A stretch of 64,000 nucleotides of DNA from Dolosigranulum savutiense (GTDB taxonomy: Bacteria > Bacillota > Bacilli > Lactobacillales > Carnobacteriaceae_A). The number at the start of each line of letters is the position of its first letter. Positions within the stretch are counted from its first letter, which is position 1. Below the pieces are notes generated by a model. It was not told the DNA's origin and did no database searches. It worked only from the letters and a program-made list of their open reading frames with translations. Shown piece by piece: positions 38,100 through 50,940 of the stretch. The stretch is from positions 434,001-498,000 of the forward strand of contig NZ_CP142435.1 in assembly GCF_039830095.1 (NCBI RefSeq), read 5' to 3'. The position numbers were made by a program, and so were the translations under genes.

Positions 38100-38128
38100 A
38101 AAGACCCTTCCTCCTATAGAAAGGGTCT
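38100..38128 (-). terminator. Terminator of the lacZ-galM-galK operon
   Basis: AAGACCCTT and AAGGGTCT pair around an 11-base loop; the minus strand continues TTAGTTTT. Confidence 0.75.
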
Positions 38129-38138
38129 ACTATTACTG

Positions 38139-39314
38139 TTACGACAATGCTTTTGCCCCATCGCCAACTTCTGCAATATAAAACTCTGCTTCTAAGCCAA
38201 TTGCTTCTTGGTAAGCTGGTCCAATTGCTTGAATAACAGCTTCAGCCTGGTCTTTATGCACTAAAGCAATGGCACAGCCTCCCATCCCTGCACCCGTCAT
38301 CCGGGCGCCTAGAACACTCTCTTGTTGCCAAGCTTCTGACACAATCGTATCGAGCGCCTCACCTGTAATCTCATAATCATCACGCAAGCTGCGGTGTGAT
38401 TCATCCAACAACTTACCGAATGCTGGCAAGTCACCAGCCGTCAGTGCTTCTTTTGCTTGTAAGGTTCTCTCATTCTCATAGACTGCATGCTTCGCTCGAC
38501 GTCGGAGCACCTCATCTGTAATTAACTGTTTATGTTGCTCGAAGGCCTCACTCGACAAGTCACCTAATGTTTGAATATCAAGTGCTGTCTGCAAGTCAGC
38601 TAGCGCTTGTTCACACTGTTGGCGTCGCTTATTATACTTCGAGTCCGCTAATTCCCGGCGTTGATTCGTATTCATGATCAGTATAACATAATCTTTAAAA
38701 TCAGCCGGCACCATACTATATTCCAACGTATTGGTATCTAAAAAAATCGCCTGATCTGCCTGAGCCATCCCAATCGCAAATTGATCCATAATCCCTGTAT
38801 TTAAGCCAAAGAACTCATTCTCAACCCGTTGACCTAACTGAATAAGCGTCAACCGATCGACCGCTAATCCATATATCTGATCAACCGCCAACCCAACTGC
38901 TAACTCAATCGATGCCGAGCTCGACAATCCAGCCCCATTCGGAATATTACCGTAAACGACCAAATTAAAGCCACCATCTAACTGCTGACCTGAAGCTTCT
39001 TGGAGATATTTCACAATCCCTTTTACATAATTGATCCAACCATCTTCCTTAGCATAGACTAATTGATCGAGCGAGGTCTTCATTACCCCTTTGTCAGAAA
39101 AATTCATGGAATAACAGTGAATCGCACGATCATCACGTTGGCCAATTGCCACGTACGTCCCTTGCGTAATCCCACACGGAAAAACATGGCCTCCATTATA
39201 ATCAATATGCTCACCGATCAAGTTGACTCGTCCCGGTGCAAAAAACACACCTGCTAACGCTTCGTTATATAATTCCTTAAATTTAGTAGTTACTTCTCTT
39301 TGCATATCCATCAT
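38139..39314 (-). CDS. galK: Galactokinase
   Basis: Phosphorylates alpha-D-galactose to galactose-1-phosphate, first committed step of the Leloir pathway. 391 residues, GHMP family. Signature motifs: APGRVNLIGEHIDYNGGHVFP (galactose binding), NIPNGAGLSSSASIELAVG (ATP loop), MDQFAIGMAQ with catalytic Asp, and GARMTGAGMGGCAIAL. The ATG at 39314 follows AAGGAGTAATAA. Last gene of the operon. galT and galE are not in the window. Confidence 0.95.
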   Translation of the reverse strand: MMDMQREVTTKFKELYNEALAGVFFAPGRVNLIGEHIDYNGGHVFPCGITQGTYVAIGQRDDRAIHCYSMNFSDKGVMKTSLDQLVYAKEDGWINYVKGIVKYLQEASGQQLDGGFNLVVYGNIPNGAGLSSSASIELAVGLAVDQIYGLAVDRLTLIQLGQRVENEFFGLNTGIMDQFAIGMAQADQAIFLDTNTLEYSMVPADFKDYVILIMNTNQRRELADSKYNKRRQQCEQALADLQTALDIQTLGDLSSEAFEQHKQLITDEVLRRRAKHAVYENERTLQAKEALTAGDLPAFGKLLDESHRSLRDDYEITGEALDTIVSEAWQQESVLGARMTGAGMGGCAIALVHKDQAEAVIQAIGPAYQEAIGLEAEFYIAEVGDGAKALS

Positions 39315-39317
39315 TTA

Positions 39318-40349
39318 TTACTCCTTCACTAATTGATAGCTCGTCGTCCGACTGTATATATCCCCAACACGCAACGTAATATCAGAAAAATCTGTCTCAT
39401 TGGCTGCATTGGGCTCGCACTGTGTTTCCAATGTGATCCCCGCATACTTCAGCGGTGACTGGTTGAAGATTGTCTTATCTGGCTCAGCCGTATTATGCGT
39501 ATAGACGACCACACACGGGGCATCTGTCGTCATTTCGATCCTGTAACCTGTTTTGGGACAAGTGAGCACCGCTGTCGGTTCAGCTGATTGACTCAAGACG
39601 AACGGATGATCTAGTCCATCTGTCTGCTCCAGCTCAGTAGGCATCGGTGTAAACAATTCTTGCAAGCACTGACCATCGCGCAAATCAAAAGCTGTCTCTT
39701 CTACTGCCAGTCGTTGTCCGGTTGGGATATTTTCGGCATCTAAAGCTAAAACATGATCCGCATTAATTTGGACATGATGATTCAAGATTGATTGCGACAT
39801 ATCCCCATTTAAGTTGAAGTACACATGATTGGTTGGATCAAGGATGGTTGCTTCATCGGTTGTCTGGGCCCAGTAGCTTACCGTCCAACGATTCTCCTCA
39901 TCAAAGGTATGTGTTACTCGTATATCAATCGTTCCTGGGTAACCTCGCACACCAGCTGACTCCTGATATGAAAAATCAACCGATACGGAATCGCCATGAT
40001 GCTTAATACACGCATCCCAGATAGCTTGATCTAATGCAGACACCCCACCATGTAAATGATGAGCCCCTTCATTGGCTGGCAAACGGTAGGTTGTATCATC
40101 TAAGGTAAACTGACTTTGGGCAATTCGCCCAGCCACTCGACCAATTGTAGCCCCATAATATAAATTAGGTTCCGCTAGCAAGTCTTCTGCTGTCTCATAG
40201 CCTAATATCATATTCGTCCCCTCTGGTGTCAACCACCGATTAATTCGCGCTCCGATACTGGACAGGGCAATTGTATACCCCGCTTCATTCGTTATCCAAA
40301 TCTCTTTATGCCTCCCCGAAGCCGAAAATGGTTTAATCTCTATTTTCAT
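39318..40349 (-). CDS. galM: Aldose 1-epimerase (mutarotase)
   Basis: Interconverts beta- and alpha-galactose so galactokinase can use the beta-galactose released by LacZ. 343 residues. Substrate-binding GATIGRVAGRIAQSQF, EGAHHLHGG, catalytic His in DPTNHVYFNLNG and catalytic Glu in AGITLETQCEPNAAN. The ATG follows the lacZ stop directly (TAGATG) and its ribosome binding site lies in the last lacZ codons, showing translational coupling. Confidence 0.93.
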   Translation of the reverse strand: MKIEIKPFSASGRHKEIWITNEAGYTIALSSIGARINRWLTPEGTNMILGYETAEDLLAEPNLYYGATIGRVAGRIAQSQFTLDDTTYRLPANEGAHHLHGGVSALDQAIWDACIKHHGDSVSVDFSYQESAGVRGYPGTIDIRVTHTFDEENRWTVSYWAQTTDEATILDPTNHVYFNLNGDMSQSILNHHVQINADHVLALDAENIPTGQRLAVEETAFDLRDGQCLQELFTPMPTELEQTDGLDHPFVLSQSAEPTAVLTCPKTGYRIEMTTDAPCVVVYTHNTAEPDKTIFNQSPLKYAGITLETQCEPNAANETDFSDITLRVGDIYSRTTSYQLVKE

Positions 40350-43415
<3,066 letters not shown>

Positions 43416-43439
43416 TTATGTCGTATTCATCTCCTGTTC

Positions 43440-43467
43440 ATTATACATTAGCAGAAACCCTTTTCAA
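43440..43467 (-). promoter_or_regulatory. lac operon promoter with cre-like site
   Basis: On the minus strand TTGAAA (43462-43467), 16-base spacer, TATAAT (43440-43445). TGAAAAGGGTTTCT (43453-43466) overlaps the -35 and spacer and resembles a CcpA cre box, though it lacks the central CG, so catabolite repression is plausible but unproven. Confidence 0.55.
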
Positions 43468-43554
43468 AATAATATCTGTTTATCTGTTTCATGACCGGCA
43501 TATCCCTTGCATTTCATTCATATATGTAGACTTTTTTTCATGTTTTTTTAACGT

Positions 43555-43590
43555 AAAAAAAGTGTTGGTAAGAAAATTTCCTACCAACAC
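43555..43590 (-). terminator. Terminator after the second ABC exporter
   Basis: GTGTTGGTA (43562-43570) and TACCAACAC (43582-43590) form a perfect stem; a run of seven T follows on the minus strand. Confidence 0.9.
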
Positions 43591-43646
43591 CAACCATCAC
43601 CATTCAAAATAATCTCGCAGTTACTATTCTATCATGTAGATGATTG

Positions 43647-45293
43647 TCATGTATTCGAGCGATCAAACATTATGACTTCATCATATAACGCTTCATTCTC
43701 TGCATTCAGATGATGGCTCACACTTATCTTCAACCCATTATCAATATGTGAGATTTCTTGTTCAATTGCTTGTGCAGTTGTTCTATCTAAATTGGCCGTC
43801 ACTTCATCAAACAAAATAATCGGATAATCGTGAATAAGCGCGCGGGCAATGCTAATACGTTGCTCCTGTCCGCCAGACAGCTTGACAGCTTTCTCTCCAA
43901 TTATTGTATCTTCCTTCGCACTCAGACGATTAACAAGTCCTCTCAGACCACTCTTATCAATCGCTCGTTGGAGACGCTCTGCCGATATCGTATCATCACA
44001 AAGCGTAATATTATCTTTCAGACTTTTGTTGAAAATATATGTTTTTTGTCTGACATGCCCGATAATATCTTTTATTTCTCTCTCCGGAATATTCAGTAAT
44101 TCTACACCATTAAGTTGTATAGACCCACTGTAATTTTGATAATCTCTTATCAATATATTGAAAAACACACTTTTTCCAACCCCAGAATCACCTGCTATCG
44201 CAATATTTTTATCCCCTGCTAACGTCATATCTGGATAATGAAGAACATTACCTCCAGGGAATGTGTAGGATAATCCGTTTGTTGCTAAAGTAAAGCGTCT
44301 ATCCTCTCCAATTGATGTATCCTTTGTCTCGTTAATTGGTTGTCCCTCTATCGCTAGACTACTTTGTTGGAGTTTGTCAACAACTTTCTCACTGGACCTA
44401 AATTGAGCGACTTGTGTACTCAGCGATTGAACTTGTTGGAATACCATCCCTGCTAAATTCCCCGTACTCAGCACCGATCCAATAGGCACAATGTTCAAAA
44501 GGGATAAATACCCAGATACAAAAACGGTCGACAACTGACTTAAGGTACTCATTACACCCATAACCGCTCCAACAATGGCCTGGATTTTTGTGTCCTTTAT
44601 TTTATTCGTCTTAACGCTATCCACAAACTGACGAACATTATTTACAATCAGTGATTTTTTATTGAAATCATTTAATGTATCAAACCCACCAATCCAATGG
44701 CCTGCTTGTGAAGCCATCTCTTCTTCACTTGTCGCCACATTTTCTGCTGCCTGAGACATCTGTTCACTGAAAAAATTCGGAATAACCATCATAACAATCA
44801 GTAGCACAATAACCGTTAGTAATAAGGAATAATGGAGATAGACCAATGCTGCTGAAGAGGCGATTAACATCATGATGCTATCAGCCAGTCCGAAGAACTT
44901 CTGCAATGTTCTCTCTTCAACAACTTTTAAATCCGTTAGTAGTGCCGTTGAATAATTTAATGATTGTTTATTGTGAAACGACTCATAATTCAGCGTACTC
45001 ATCTGATTTAAAATATCTAATCTAATATCTTCTATCGCGCTCTGTACCGCACTCTCAGATAAAAGTTCCCCAAAGTAGCCAGCTCCCACAACAACGAACC
45101 AACTTAAAATATCCAATAAACTAATGACCCAGAACCGATCAAATGATCCTTCGATTAAACTGTTCAAAAGTTCTGTTAAAAGTAGAGAAGCAACGACAAA
45201 TCCTATAGCACCAATCAAACTACATATAAGCGCCAAAACCGTACGACCCCAGTACTTTCTCAATTGTTTCATCGCAAATCTAAAAGATACCAC
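43647..45293 (-). CDS. Second compact single-chain ABC exporter
   Basis: A 548-residue half-transporter with six helices (about 1-300) and an ATPase (about 325-548). Walker A AGDSGVGKSVF deviates from GxxGxGKS/T only in the following residues, signature is LSGGQEQRISIARAL, Walker B IILFDEVTANLD, H-loop SHH. It is similar to the exporter at 22291-23907. I chose GTG at 45293, nine bases after AAGGAGG; TTG codons at 45302 and 45299 are too close. The start overlaps the end of a short LanC-like frame, so the two were once or still are translationally coupled. The cargo is probably a peptide, by context only. Confidence 0.82.
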   Translation of the reverse strand: MVSFRFAMKQLRKYWGRTVLALICSLIGAIGFVVASLLLTELLNSLIEGSFDRFWVISLLDILSWFVVVGAGYFGELLSESAVQSAIEDIRLDILNQMSTLNYESFHNKQSLNYSTALLTDLKVVEERTLQKFFGLADSIMMLIASSAALVYLHYSLLLTVIVLLIVMMVIPNFFSEQMSQAAENVATSEEEMASQAGHWIGGFDTLNDFNKKSLIVNNVRQFVDSVKTNKIKDTKIQAIVGAVMGVMSTLSQLSTVFVSGYLSLLNIVPIGSVLSTGNLAGMVFQQVQSLSTQVAQFRSSEKVVDKLQQSSLAIEGQPINETKDTSIGEDRRFTLATNGLSYTFPGGNVLHYPDMTLAGDKNIAIAGDSGVGKSVFFNILIRDYQNYSGSIQLNGVELLNIPEREIKDIIGHVRQKTYIFNKSLKDNITLCDDTISAERLQRAIDKSGLRGLVNRLSAKEDTIIGEKAVKLSGGQEQRISIARALIHDYPIILFDEVTANLDRTTAQAIEQEISHIDNGLKISVSHHLNAENEALYDEVIMFDRSNT

Positions 45294-45417
45294 TATCAAC
45301 AACCTCCTTAAAAAATAAATAAACCCCTGTTAAACCATGTGCGATATCAAGACCAAAGCCATCAAATGTCGGTGTCAGCAAATAAACTCGCCCATTCCTT
45401 CGCACATATTTAAGAAA
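45280..45417 (-). pseudogene. Short LanC-like remnant upstream of the exporter
   Basis: A 45-codon frame between stops reads FLKYVRRNGRVYLLTPTFDG and then FGLDIAHGLTGVYLFFKEVV, ending DSGIF. The phrase GLDIAHGLTGVYLFF resembles the HG-L-x-G repeat signature of LanC-like cyclases. The whole catalytic domain is missing. It follows a promoter at 45452-45479 and a hairpin (45412-45442), and its stop overlaps the exporter gene. A GTG (45405) is the only start and has only a weak site, so I regard it as a deletion remnant. The homology is tentative because the fragment is so short. Confidence 0.35.
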
Positions 45418-45479
45418 TCAATTAGATGGCACGCGATTTCTTATTAATTTAATTATAGTTTATTTTTAATTTTTTTCAA
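45412..45479 (-). promoter_or_regulatory. Exporter promoter and leader hairpin
   Basis: On the minus strand TTGAAA (45474-45479), 16-base spacer, TATAAT (45452-45457). Directly after the expected start, AAGAAATC and GATTTCTT (within 45412-45442) form an 8-bp inverted repeat around a 15-base loop, possibly a leader structure. Confidence 0.6.
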
Positions 45480-45884
45480 TATTTTTTTTGAAAAAATATG
45501 TATTTATTTTAATTTTTTATTTAGGTATATGTCACTACTAGCTACATCATGGCTAACAAGATAAAAAACATCCCGTTTCTTTCAGTTAGACGTATCATTA
45601 GCATGACTTTATTCGATAGGGCATCCTTTCATTTTACTTATTCCGCTAATAATTGGTTTATGAACCCCTATACAATTATTCTAGTTCTCTAATGTTTAAA
45701 AGTTATATAAATATATATTGTGGTGTAACAACTATTGAGCTGGTTTCTCCTAGGAAGGGTCTGAACAACAACCTGGATAGAAGCTTCAATATGACTAGTT
45801 GCATAGTAAATTTCATGCCTACCGAATATTCATCTCGGCCATCGAAGTTGGAAGATTATACGCACCTATGATTTAAGCGTATAG
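45480..45884. other. Intergenic region with no supported gene
   Basis: About 400 AT-rich bases between the exporter promoter and the rpmE2 terminator. A 72-codon plus-strand frame at 45653-45871 starts with TTG, has no ribosome binding site and no recognisable domain, so I do not call it. I see no repeat or RNA signature. Confidence 0.5.
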
Positions 45885-45919
45885 AAAAAAGCTACCACAG
45901 AAAAATTCTGTCGTAGCTT
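45885..45919 (-). terminator. Terminator after rpmE2
   Basis: GAAGCTACGACAGAA and TTCTGTGGTAGCTTTTTT pair on the minus strand with one mismatch, followed by T residues. Confidence 0.9.
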
Positions 45920-45932
45920 CTGATAATTATGC

Positions 45933-46187
45933 TTATGCTTCGTCGGAAAGACCGTACTTTTTGTTGAAACGGTCGATACGTCCATCCGCTTGTGCGAACT
46001 TCTGACGTCCGGTGTAGAATGGGTGCGAATCGGATGAAATTTCCACTCGAATCAATGGATATTCGTTTCCATCTTCCCATTCAATTGTTTCTGCTGGTTG
46101 TCTAGTTGATCCAGACAAGAATTTGAATCCAGTTGTTGTATCCATAAACACAACTGGTTTGTATTCTGGATGAATAGCTGATTTCAT
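45933..46187 (-). CDS. rpmE2: Ribosomal protein bL31, type B
   Basis: 84-residue large-subunit protein. It begins [28 protein letters not shown], typical of type B, which lacks the zinc-binding CxxC pair of type A. The tail [14 protein letters not shown] is conserved. In Bacillus the type B gene is Zur-controlled, but no Zur box is visible here, so it is probably constitutive. The ATG follows AAAGGAG. Next to rho, a common arrangement. Confidence 0.96.
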   Translation of the reverse strand: MKSAIHPEYKPVVFMDTTTGFKFLSGSTRQPAETIEWEDGNEYPLIRVEISSDSHPFYTGRQKFAQADGRIDRFNKKYGLSDEA

Positions 46188-46329
46188 ATTTTCACTCCTT
46201 TGACATGAGCTCTTTTCGCGCCCATAATAATTCTGTGATTGCTCACGTATCTATAAAAAGATCTTTAGTTACAACACTAACCATAATAGCATACTTCACT
46301 AAAAAACACAACTCTTCAAGCAGATTTTT

Positions 46330-47607
46330 TTAGTCTTTCGCCTCATCACCCAATACTTTGGCGACAAACTGGTGATTGGTCTTCAATTTACGTAAGGTGG
46401 TGATTAATTTTTCAGAGTAAGCTAGCGCATCCTGCCCCATACTACGGCGCAATTTAATAAGAGCTTGTTGTTGTCTCTCAGACAGCAATAGGTTCTCTTT
46501 CCGCGTCCCTGATTTCTGAAGGTCTACCGCTGGGAAAATATGACGCTCAGCTAGCTGTCTAGACAAGTGTACTTCCATATTCCCTGTTCCCTTGAACTCT
46601 TCATAAATCACGTCATCCATCCGACTCCCAGTATCGACTAAAGCGGTCGCCACAATCGTCAAGCTTCCGCCTTCTTCTACATTTCGGGCCGAACCAAAAA
46701 ATCGCTTCGGACGATAGAGAGAAGCTGGGTCTAACCCACCACTTAATGTCCGTCCACTCGGCTCTTGAATTAAGTTATGCGCTCGCGCCAGTCGAGTAAT
46801 ACTATCCATCAAGATCACAACATCTTGCTTCTCTTCGACTAAACGCCGAGCCCGTTCCAAGACAAGCTCACTCACATTCACATGATTCATCGGCTTCTGA
46901 TCAAACGTTGAATGAACAACTTCTCCATCAATACTGCGTTCTAAATCGGTCACTTCTTCTGGTCGCTCATCAATCAAGAGCACAATCAGTGTAACCTCGG
47001 GATGATTACGGGTAATACCATGGGCGATTTCTTTCAGCAATGTCGTTTTTCCCGCTTTGGGCGGAGCGACAATCAAGCCTCGTTGCCCGAAACCAATAGG
47101 AGAAACCAAATCTAACAAACGAGCTGATAATTCATGCGCAGATGACTCTAAGCGCAACGACCGGTCAGGATACAGCGGCGTCAACGCTGGGAAATGGGGC
47201 CGTTCACTTGCTTGCTCCGGGTCCTTATCATTGACCTGCTCGACATTCATTAAGCCATTATAGCGCTCGCCTTCTTTCGGTGGTCGCGCCGTCCCAGTCA
47301 CCTTATCACCATTGCGCAAGCCGAATCGAGTAATCTGACTTGCCGATATATAAATATCTTCATTACTCTGCGCATAATTAATCGGTCGCAGGAAGCCAAA
47401 ATCTTGTCCCACCATCTTGTCCAAAATCCCCGACACTTGGAAGTATCCGGTCTTCTCTTCTTGTGCTCGCACTACCGCTAGCGACAATTCTTTTTTATTC
47501 ATATCAGCATATGATGGGATTTTATATTTTCGAGCTAATTCATAAATTTCATCTAAAGTCTTATCCTTCAAGTGATCTAACGTTAAAAAATGATCCTTCT
47601 TATGCAA
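46330..47607 (-). CDS. rho: Transcription termination factor Rho
   Basis: RNA-dependent ATPase hexamer that ends transcription. About 425 residues. The N-terminal Rho-N domain is at about 1-40, the cold-shock-like RNA-binding domain has [16 protein letters not shown], and the ATPase has Walker [18 protein letters not shown], Walker [18 protein letters not shown] and the Q/R-loop [12 protein letters not shown] chose TTG at 47607, ten bases after GAGGAG, a site formed by the last codons and stop of murA. That overlap couples rho to murA. Confidence 0.92.
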   Translation of the reverse strand: MHKKDHFLTLDHLKDKTLDEIYELARKYKIPSYADMNKKELSLAVVRAQEEKTGYFQVSGILDKMVGQDFGFLRPINYAQSNEDIYISASQITRFGLRNGDKVTGTARPPKEGERYNGLMNVEQVNDKDPEQASERPHFPALTPLYPDRSLRLESSAHELSARLLDLVSPIGFGQRGLIVAPPKAGKTTLLKEIAHGITRNHPEVTLIVLLIDERPEEVTDLERSIDGEVVHSTFDQKPMNHVNVSELVLERARRLVEEKQDVVILMDSITRLARAHNLIQEPSGRTLSGGLDPASLYRPKRFFGSARNVEEGGSLTIVATALVDTGSRMDDVIYEEFKGTGNMEVHLSRQLAERHIFPAVDLQKSGTRKENLLLSERQQQALIKLRRSMGQDALAYSEKLITTLRKLKTNHQFVAKVLGDEAKD

Positions 47608-47614
47608 CGAATCG

Positions 47615-48889
47615 CTACTCCTCTTCTTCTGTCTCAATCATCTTAATATCTGCGCCAAGTGCCCGCAATTTAGCTACGATACCAGCATATCCTCGCAAAA
47701 TATTATCCACACCAGAGATGACCGTTTCTCCTTCTGCAATTAACCCAGCGTTTACTAGACAAGCCCCTGCCCGTAAATCACTCGCCGTCACAGCTTCTCC
47801 TTTTAGCGGATGTCCACCTTCAATTAAGATAACATCACTCTCAATACGAGCGTTCGCGCCCATTCGGTTTAATTCTGGAATGTGTTTCGTCCGCTTCGGA
47901 TAGATCGAATCCATCACCACAGACTCACCGGATGCTAACATTAATAAAGGCGTCAGCGGTTGTTGCAAGTCCGTGGCAAAACCTGGATACGGCAACGTCT
48001 TGATAGAGACCGGTTTTAATGGTTGATCTGCCTGAGTAATCCGGACACTATCTTCTCCAACCTCCATCGGCACACCCATCTCTTCCAACTTAGCTAATAA
48101 ACCATCGACGTGCTCGACAATAACATTCTTCACTAATACATCCGTTCCAGCAGCTGCCGCAATCGATAAATACGTCCCTGCTTCAATTCGGTCGGGAATA
48201 ATCGTATGACGACAGCCGTGTAATTCGTCCACTCCATCAATACGAATCATATCTGTTCCGGCTCCACGAATTTTTGCGCCCATATTGTTCAAAAGTGTCG
48301 CCACGTCGATAATTTCTGGCTCACGTGCCGCATTCTCAATAATGGTTCGCCCTTTTGCTTTCACAGCCGCTAGCATCACATTGATAGTGGCTCCAATCGT
48401 GACCACATCGAAGTAAATACGAGCGCCCTGTAAGCCCGTTTCTTCCGTCTTTAAGTACATGGCGCCCATCTCGTTTTCGACATCTGCTCCAAGCGCTCGG
48501 AAGCCTTTCAAGTGCTGATCAATCGGTCGCGGCCCTAAGAAGCATCCGCCCGGCAGTCCGACTACCCCTTCACCAAACTTCGATAACAAGGCGCCCATAA
48601 AGTAGTAGGACGCACGCAAGCTCTGGATCTTCCCACTCGGCATCGGCACATTCACCATCTCAGTCGGATCAATAACTAAAGTAGATCCCGTAAATTCCGT
48701 CTTCACATTCATCTCATGTAAAATCTCAATCAAAGAATGCACATCTTGAATATCCGGCACCCCTTCTAACGTCACCGGTGAATCAGCCAAAATTGCTGCT
48801 GGAATTAAGGCAACTGTACTATTTTTTGCTCCCGAAATCGTCACTTCACCACTTAACGGACGACCTCCATTAATAACTAGTTTTTTCAT
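47615..48889 (-). CDS. murA: UDP-N-acetylglucosamine 1-carboxyvinyltransferase
   Basis: First committed step of peptidoglycan synthesis: transfers enolpyruvate from PEP to UDP-GlcNAc. 424 residues with the two-domain EPSP-synthase fold. It begins [31 protein letters not shown]. The catalytic Cys is in [16 protein letters not shown], so fosfomycin sensitivity is expected. [20 protein letters not shown] and RGAT-type segments follow. Its place before rho fits the MurZ (MurA2) paralogue of Firmicutes. The ATG follows AAAGTGGGA. Confidence 0.93.
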   Translation of the reverse strand: MKKLVINGGRPLSGEVTISGAKNSTVALIPAAILADSPVTLEGVPDIQDVHSLIEILHEMNVKTEFTGSTLVIDPTEMVNVPMPSGKIQSLRASYYFMGALLSKFGEGVVGLPGGCFLGPRPIDQHLKGFRALGADVENEMGAMYLKTEETGLQGARIYFDVVTIGATINVMLAAVKAKGRTIIENAAREPEIIDVATLLNNMGAKIRGAGTDMIRIDGVDELHGCRHTIIPDRIEAGTYLSIAAAAGTDVLVKNVIVEHVDGLLAKLEEMGVPMEVGEDSVRITQADQPLKPVSIKTLPYPGFATDLQQPLTPLLMLASGESVVMDSIYPKRTKHIPELNRMGANARIESDVILIEGGHPLKGEAVTASDLRAGACLVNAGLIAEGETVISGVDNILRGYAGIVAKLRALGADIKMIETEEEE

Positions 48890-49099
48890 TATTATCCCAC
48901 TTTCACATCGGTCTATTTTTGTTTCTACATTATTATATCATTCTTACCGCCACTGCTCCTTGACAGAAGCGCCCACTCTTTCAGTATATTAAATTCTGAC
49001 CCAAAAGACAACTACCTGGGCCATTTATCCCACTCTTCCTTACTACATCCCTATTATACTGAGAAACTCCCCTAAAAAACAACTTGCTAAGCAAAATAT

Positions 49100-49127
49100 T
49101 TGGCTTACAAAAAATACGCGTTATAAT
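49100..49127 (+). promoter_or_regulatory. Promoter of the flavin disulfide reductase gene
   Basis: TTGGCT (49100-49105), 16-base spacer, TATAAT (49122-49127). The rest of the 280-base gap to murA holds no gene that I can support. Confidence 0.65.
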
Positions 49128-49172
49128 AGACTTATACATTGGAACAAACGAACAATTGAAAGGATGATTACT

Positions 49173-50531
49173 TTGACTAAAGTAAATAACATTATTATCG
49201 GTTTCGGAAAAGCTGGTAAAACACTCGCGCAATTCTTAGGCGAACGTGGTGAGGAGACAGTCTTAATCGAAAAATCTCCTGATATGTATGGTGGAACATG
49301 TATTAACATCGCCTGCATCCCGACTAAAAAATTAGTCGACATGGCGGAACAGAAGCCAGCTGGAGCTGACAAGTTCACTTACTACCAAGAGTCTATCAAA
49401 GCGAAAAAAGAACTCCGCAAAAAAATGAACCCAGCTAACTATAAAAATGTCGCTGAAACAGATAATGTAGAAGTCATTGACGGATTTGCAACGTTCAAAG
49501 ATAACAAAACTGTCTCGGTAGAACTAAGCAATGGAGGTACCGAAGAATACACTGCAGACAAAATCTACATTAATACAGGTGCTGTGCCAAACATCTTACC
49601 GATCGATGGTCTAGAAGTTGGAGGCAACATCCACACATCGACTACCTTACTAGAGGAAGAAAACTTCCCAGAAAAATTAACCATTCTAGGAGCTGGTCCA
49701 ATCGGGCTTGAGTTTGCTTCTATCTATAACAACTTCGGAGCTGACGTCACCGTACTCGAATACGGACCAAAAGAAAGCTTCCTTAGCTTCGTCGACAGCG
49801 ACGTGCAAGAAGTGGTCTTAGAGAGCTTAGAAGAACGCGGCATTCAATTTATCTTCAATGCCCGCACATCCAAAGTTCACGAACAAGACGGTGGCGTTCA
49901 CACCCATTACTCTGTTGATGGTGAAGAGCATACCTTACAAAGCAATGCCTTCCTTATGGCAACTGGACGCAAACCAGCAACAGAAGGACTTGGGTTAGAA
50001 AATACAGATATTGAACTTGGCGAACGTGGTGAAGTAAAAGTTAACGATAAACTCGAAACCACGGTTGAAGGTGTCTACGCACTCGGTGATGTCAAAGGTG
50101 GTCCACAGTTCACCTACATCTCCCTCGATGACTTCCGTATTATTAAGCACCAACTCACGGGTGAAAAAGACTACACCAAAGCTGGTCGTGACTTCCCAAC
50201 CGCAACCTTCATTAATCCACCATTAACACACGTCGGATTAACTGAAAAAGCGGCGAAAGAAGCCGGCAAGAATGTTAAAGTCGCTAAAATGCCAGTTGCG
50301 GCTATTCCAAAAGCCATGATTCTCGGCAAGAAGACCGGTATCTTCAAAGTCATGATCGATGCGGATACGAACTACATTCTTGGAGCAACACTATATGGTG
50401 AAGAAGCACATGAAATGATTAACCTCTTCACGACAGCCATTAACCACCAGATCGACTACCGCGCACTACGCGACCAAATTTACACTCACCCAACTATGAC
50501 CGAATCATTAAACGGGTTACTAGGTGTCTAA
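49173..50531 (+). CDS. Flavin disulfide reductase, RclA/hypothiocyanous acid reductase type
   Basis: 452-residue FAD- and NAD(P)H-dependent oxidoreductase. FAD motif IIIGFGKAGKTLAQFLG, redox-active cysteines in GGTCINIACIPTKKLV (C-x4-C), NAD(P)H motif ILGAGPIGLEFASIY, second FAD motif VYALGDVKGGPQFTYISLDD, and the C-terminal dimerisation domain with HPTMTESLNGLL. The IIIGFGKAGKTLA start and GGTCINIxCIPTKxL are features of RclA and of the streptococcal hypothiocyanous acid reductase, which detoxifies host-made HOSCN. That specific role is likely but inferred. TTG at 49173, after GAAAGGATG, is preferred over ATG at 49164. It has its own promoter and terminator. Confidence 0.85.
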   Translation: MTKVNNIIIGFGKAGKTLAQFLGERGEETVLIEKSPDMYGGTCINIACIPTKKLVDMAEQKPAGADKFTYYQESIKAKKELRKKMNPANYKNVAETDNVEVIDGFATFKDNKTVSVELSNGGTEEYTADKIYINTGAVPNILPIDGLEVGGNIHTSTTLLEEENFPEKLTILGAGPIGLEFASIYNNFGADVTVLEYGPKESFLSFVDSDVQEVVLESLEERGIQFIFNARTSKVHEQDGGVHTHYSVDGEEHTLQSNAFLMATGRKPATEGLGLENTDIELGERGEVKVNDKLETTVEGVYALGDVKGGPQFTYISLDDFRIIKHQLTGEKDYTKAGRDFPTATFINPPLTHVGLTEKAAKEAGKNVKVAKMPVAAIPKAMILGKKTGIFKVMIDADTNYILGATLYGEEAHEMINLFTTAINHQIDYRALRDQIYTHPTMTESLNGLLGV

Positions 50532-50568
50532 TCACCCGCATCACAATAAGATTATAACTTAACCACTA

Positions 50569-50611
50569 CGTCCACCCCCTTATTCATACATAAGAGGGTG
50601 GACGTTTTTTT
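50569..50611 (+). terminator. Terminator after the disulfide reductase gene
   Basis: CGTCCACCC and GGGTGGACG close a long stem-loop followed by seven T. Confidence 0.92.
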
Positions 50612-50940
50612 GCCCCCTAAAATGCCTTCTACAAAATAAGTGGCCCTTCCTCAATATCTCTCTTCTCCTAAAAAACACTCATCTTCTCTTCTATTCTTTT
50701 TCAGCCTCTTTAAACAATTTTTCTGATTATTATCAACAAATACACTATTTCTGCCTCAAACGGGATATACCCCGTTTACTTTAAGAAAAAAATATAAACA
50801 AATCAGGTTGTTTTCTGTTAGTTCCGCCAACTATATGAGTCCTATTTATCATTTAATTCTTAAAAAAATAAATTTTTATCAAAAAATATCTTTTCATTTT
50901 TTAATTGGTGTGCTATACTACTAAAAAGGAGGAAGATAAC
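50612..50940 (+). promoter_or_regulatory. Regulatory region of the first OppA-type gene
   Basis: No gene is seen. The region holds a 20-base dyad AAACGGGATATACCCCGTTT (50758-50777, one mismatch) and, near the gene, an extended -10 TGCTATACT (50911-50919) identical to that of the second OppA gene. The dyad has the look of a repressor operator; the protein is unknown. Confidence 0.5.

Noticed and set aside
45653-45871. 72-codon plus-strand frame between exporter and rpmE2
   Set aside because: TTG start, no ribosome binding site, no hydrophobic or motif pattern, and a stop just before the rpmE2 terminator.
50717-50731. CodY-like box upstream of the first OppA gene
   Set aside because: ATTTTTCTGATTATT has three mismatches to the consensus and lies about 180 bases before the promoter; too weak in AT-rich DNA.
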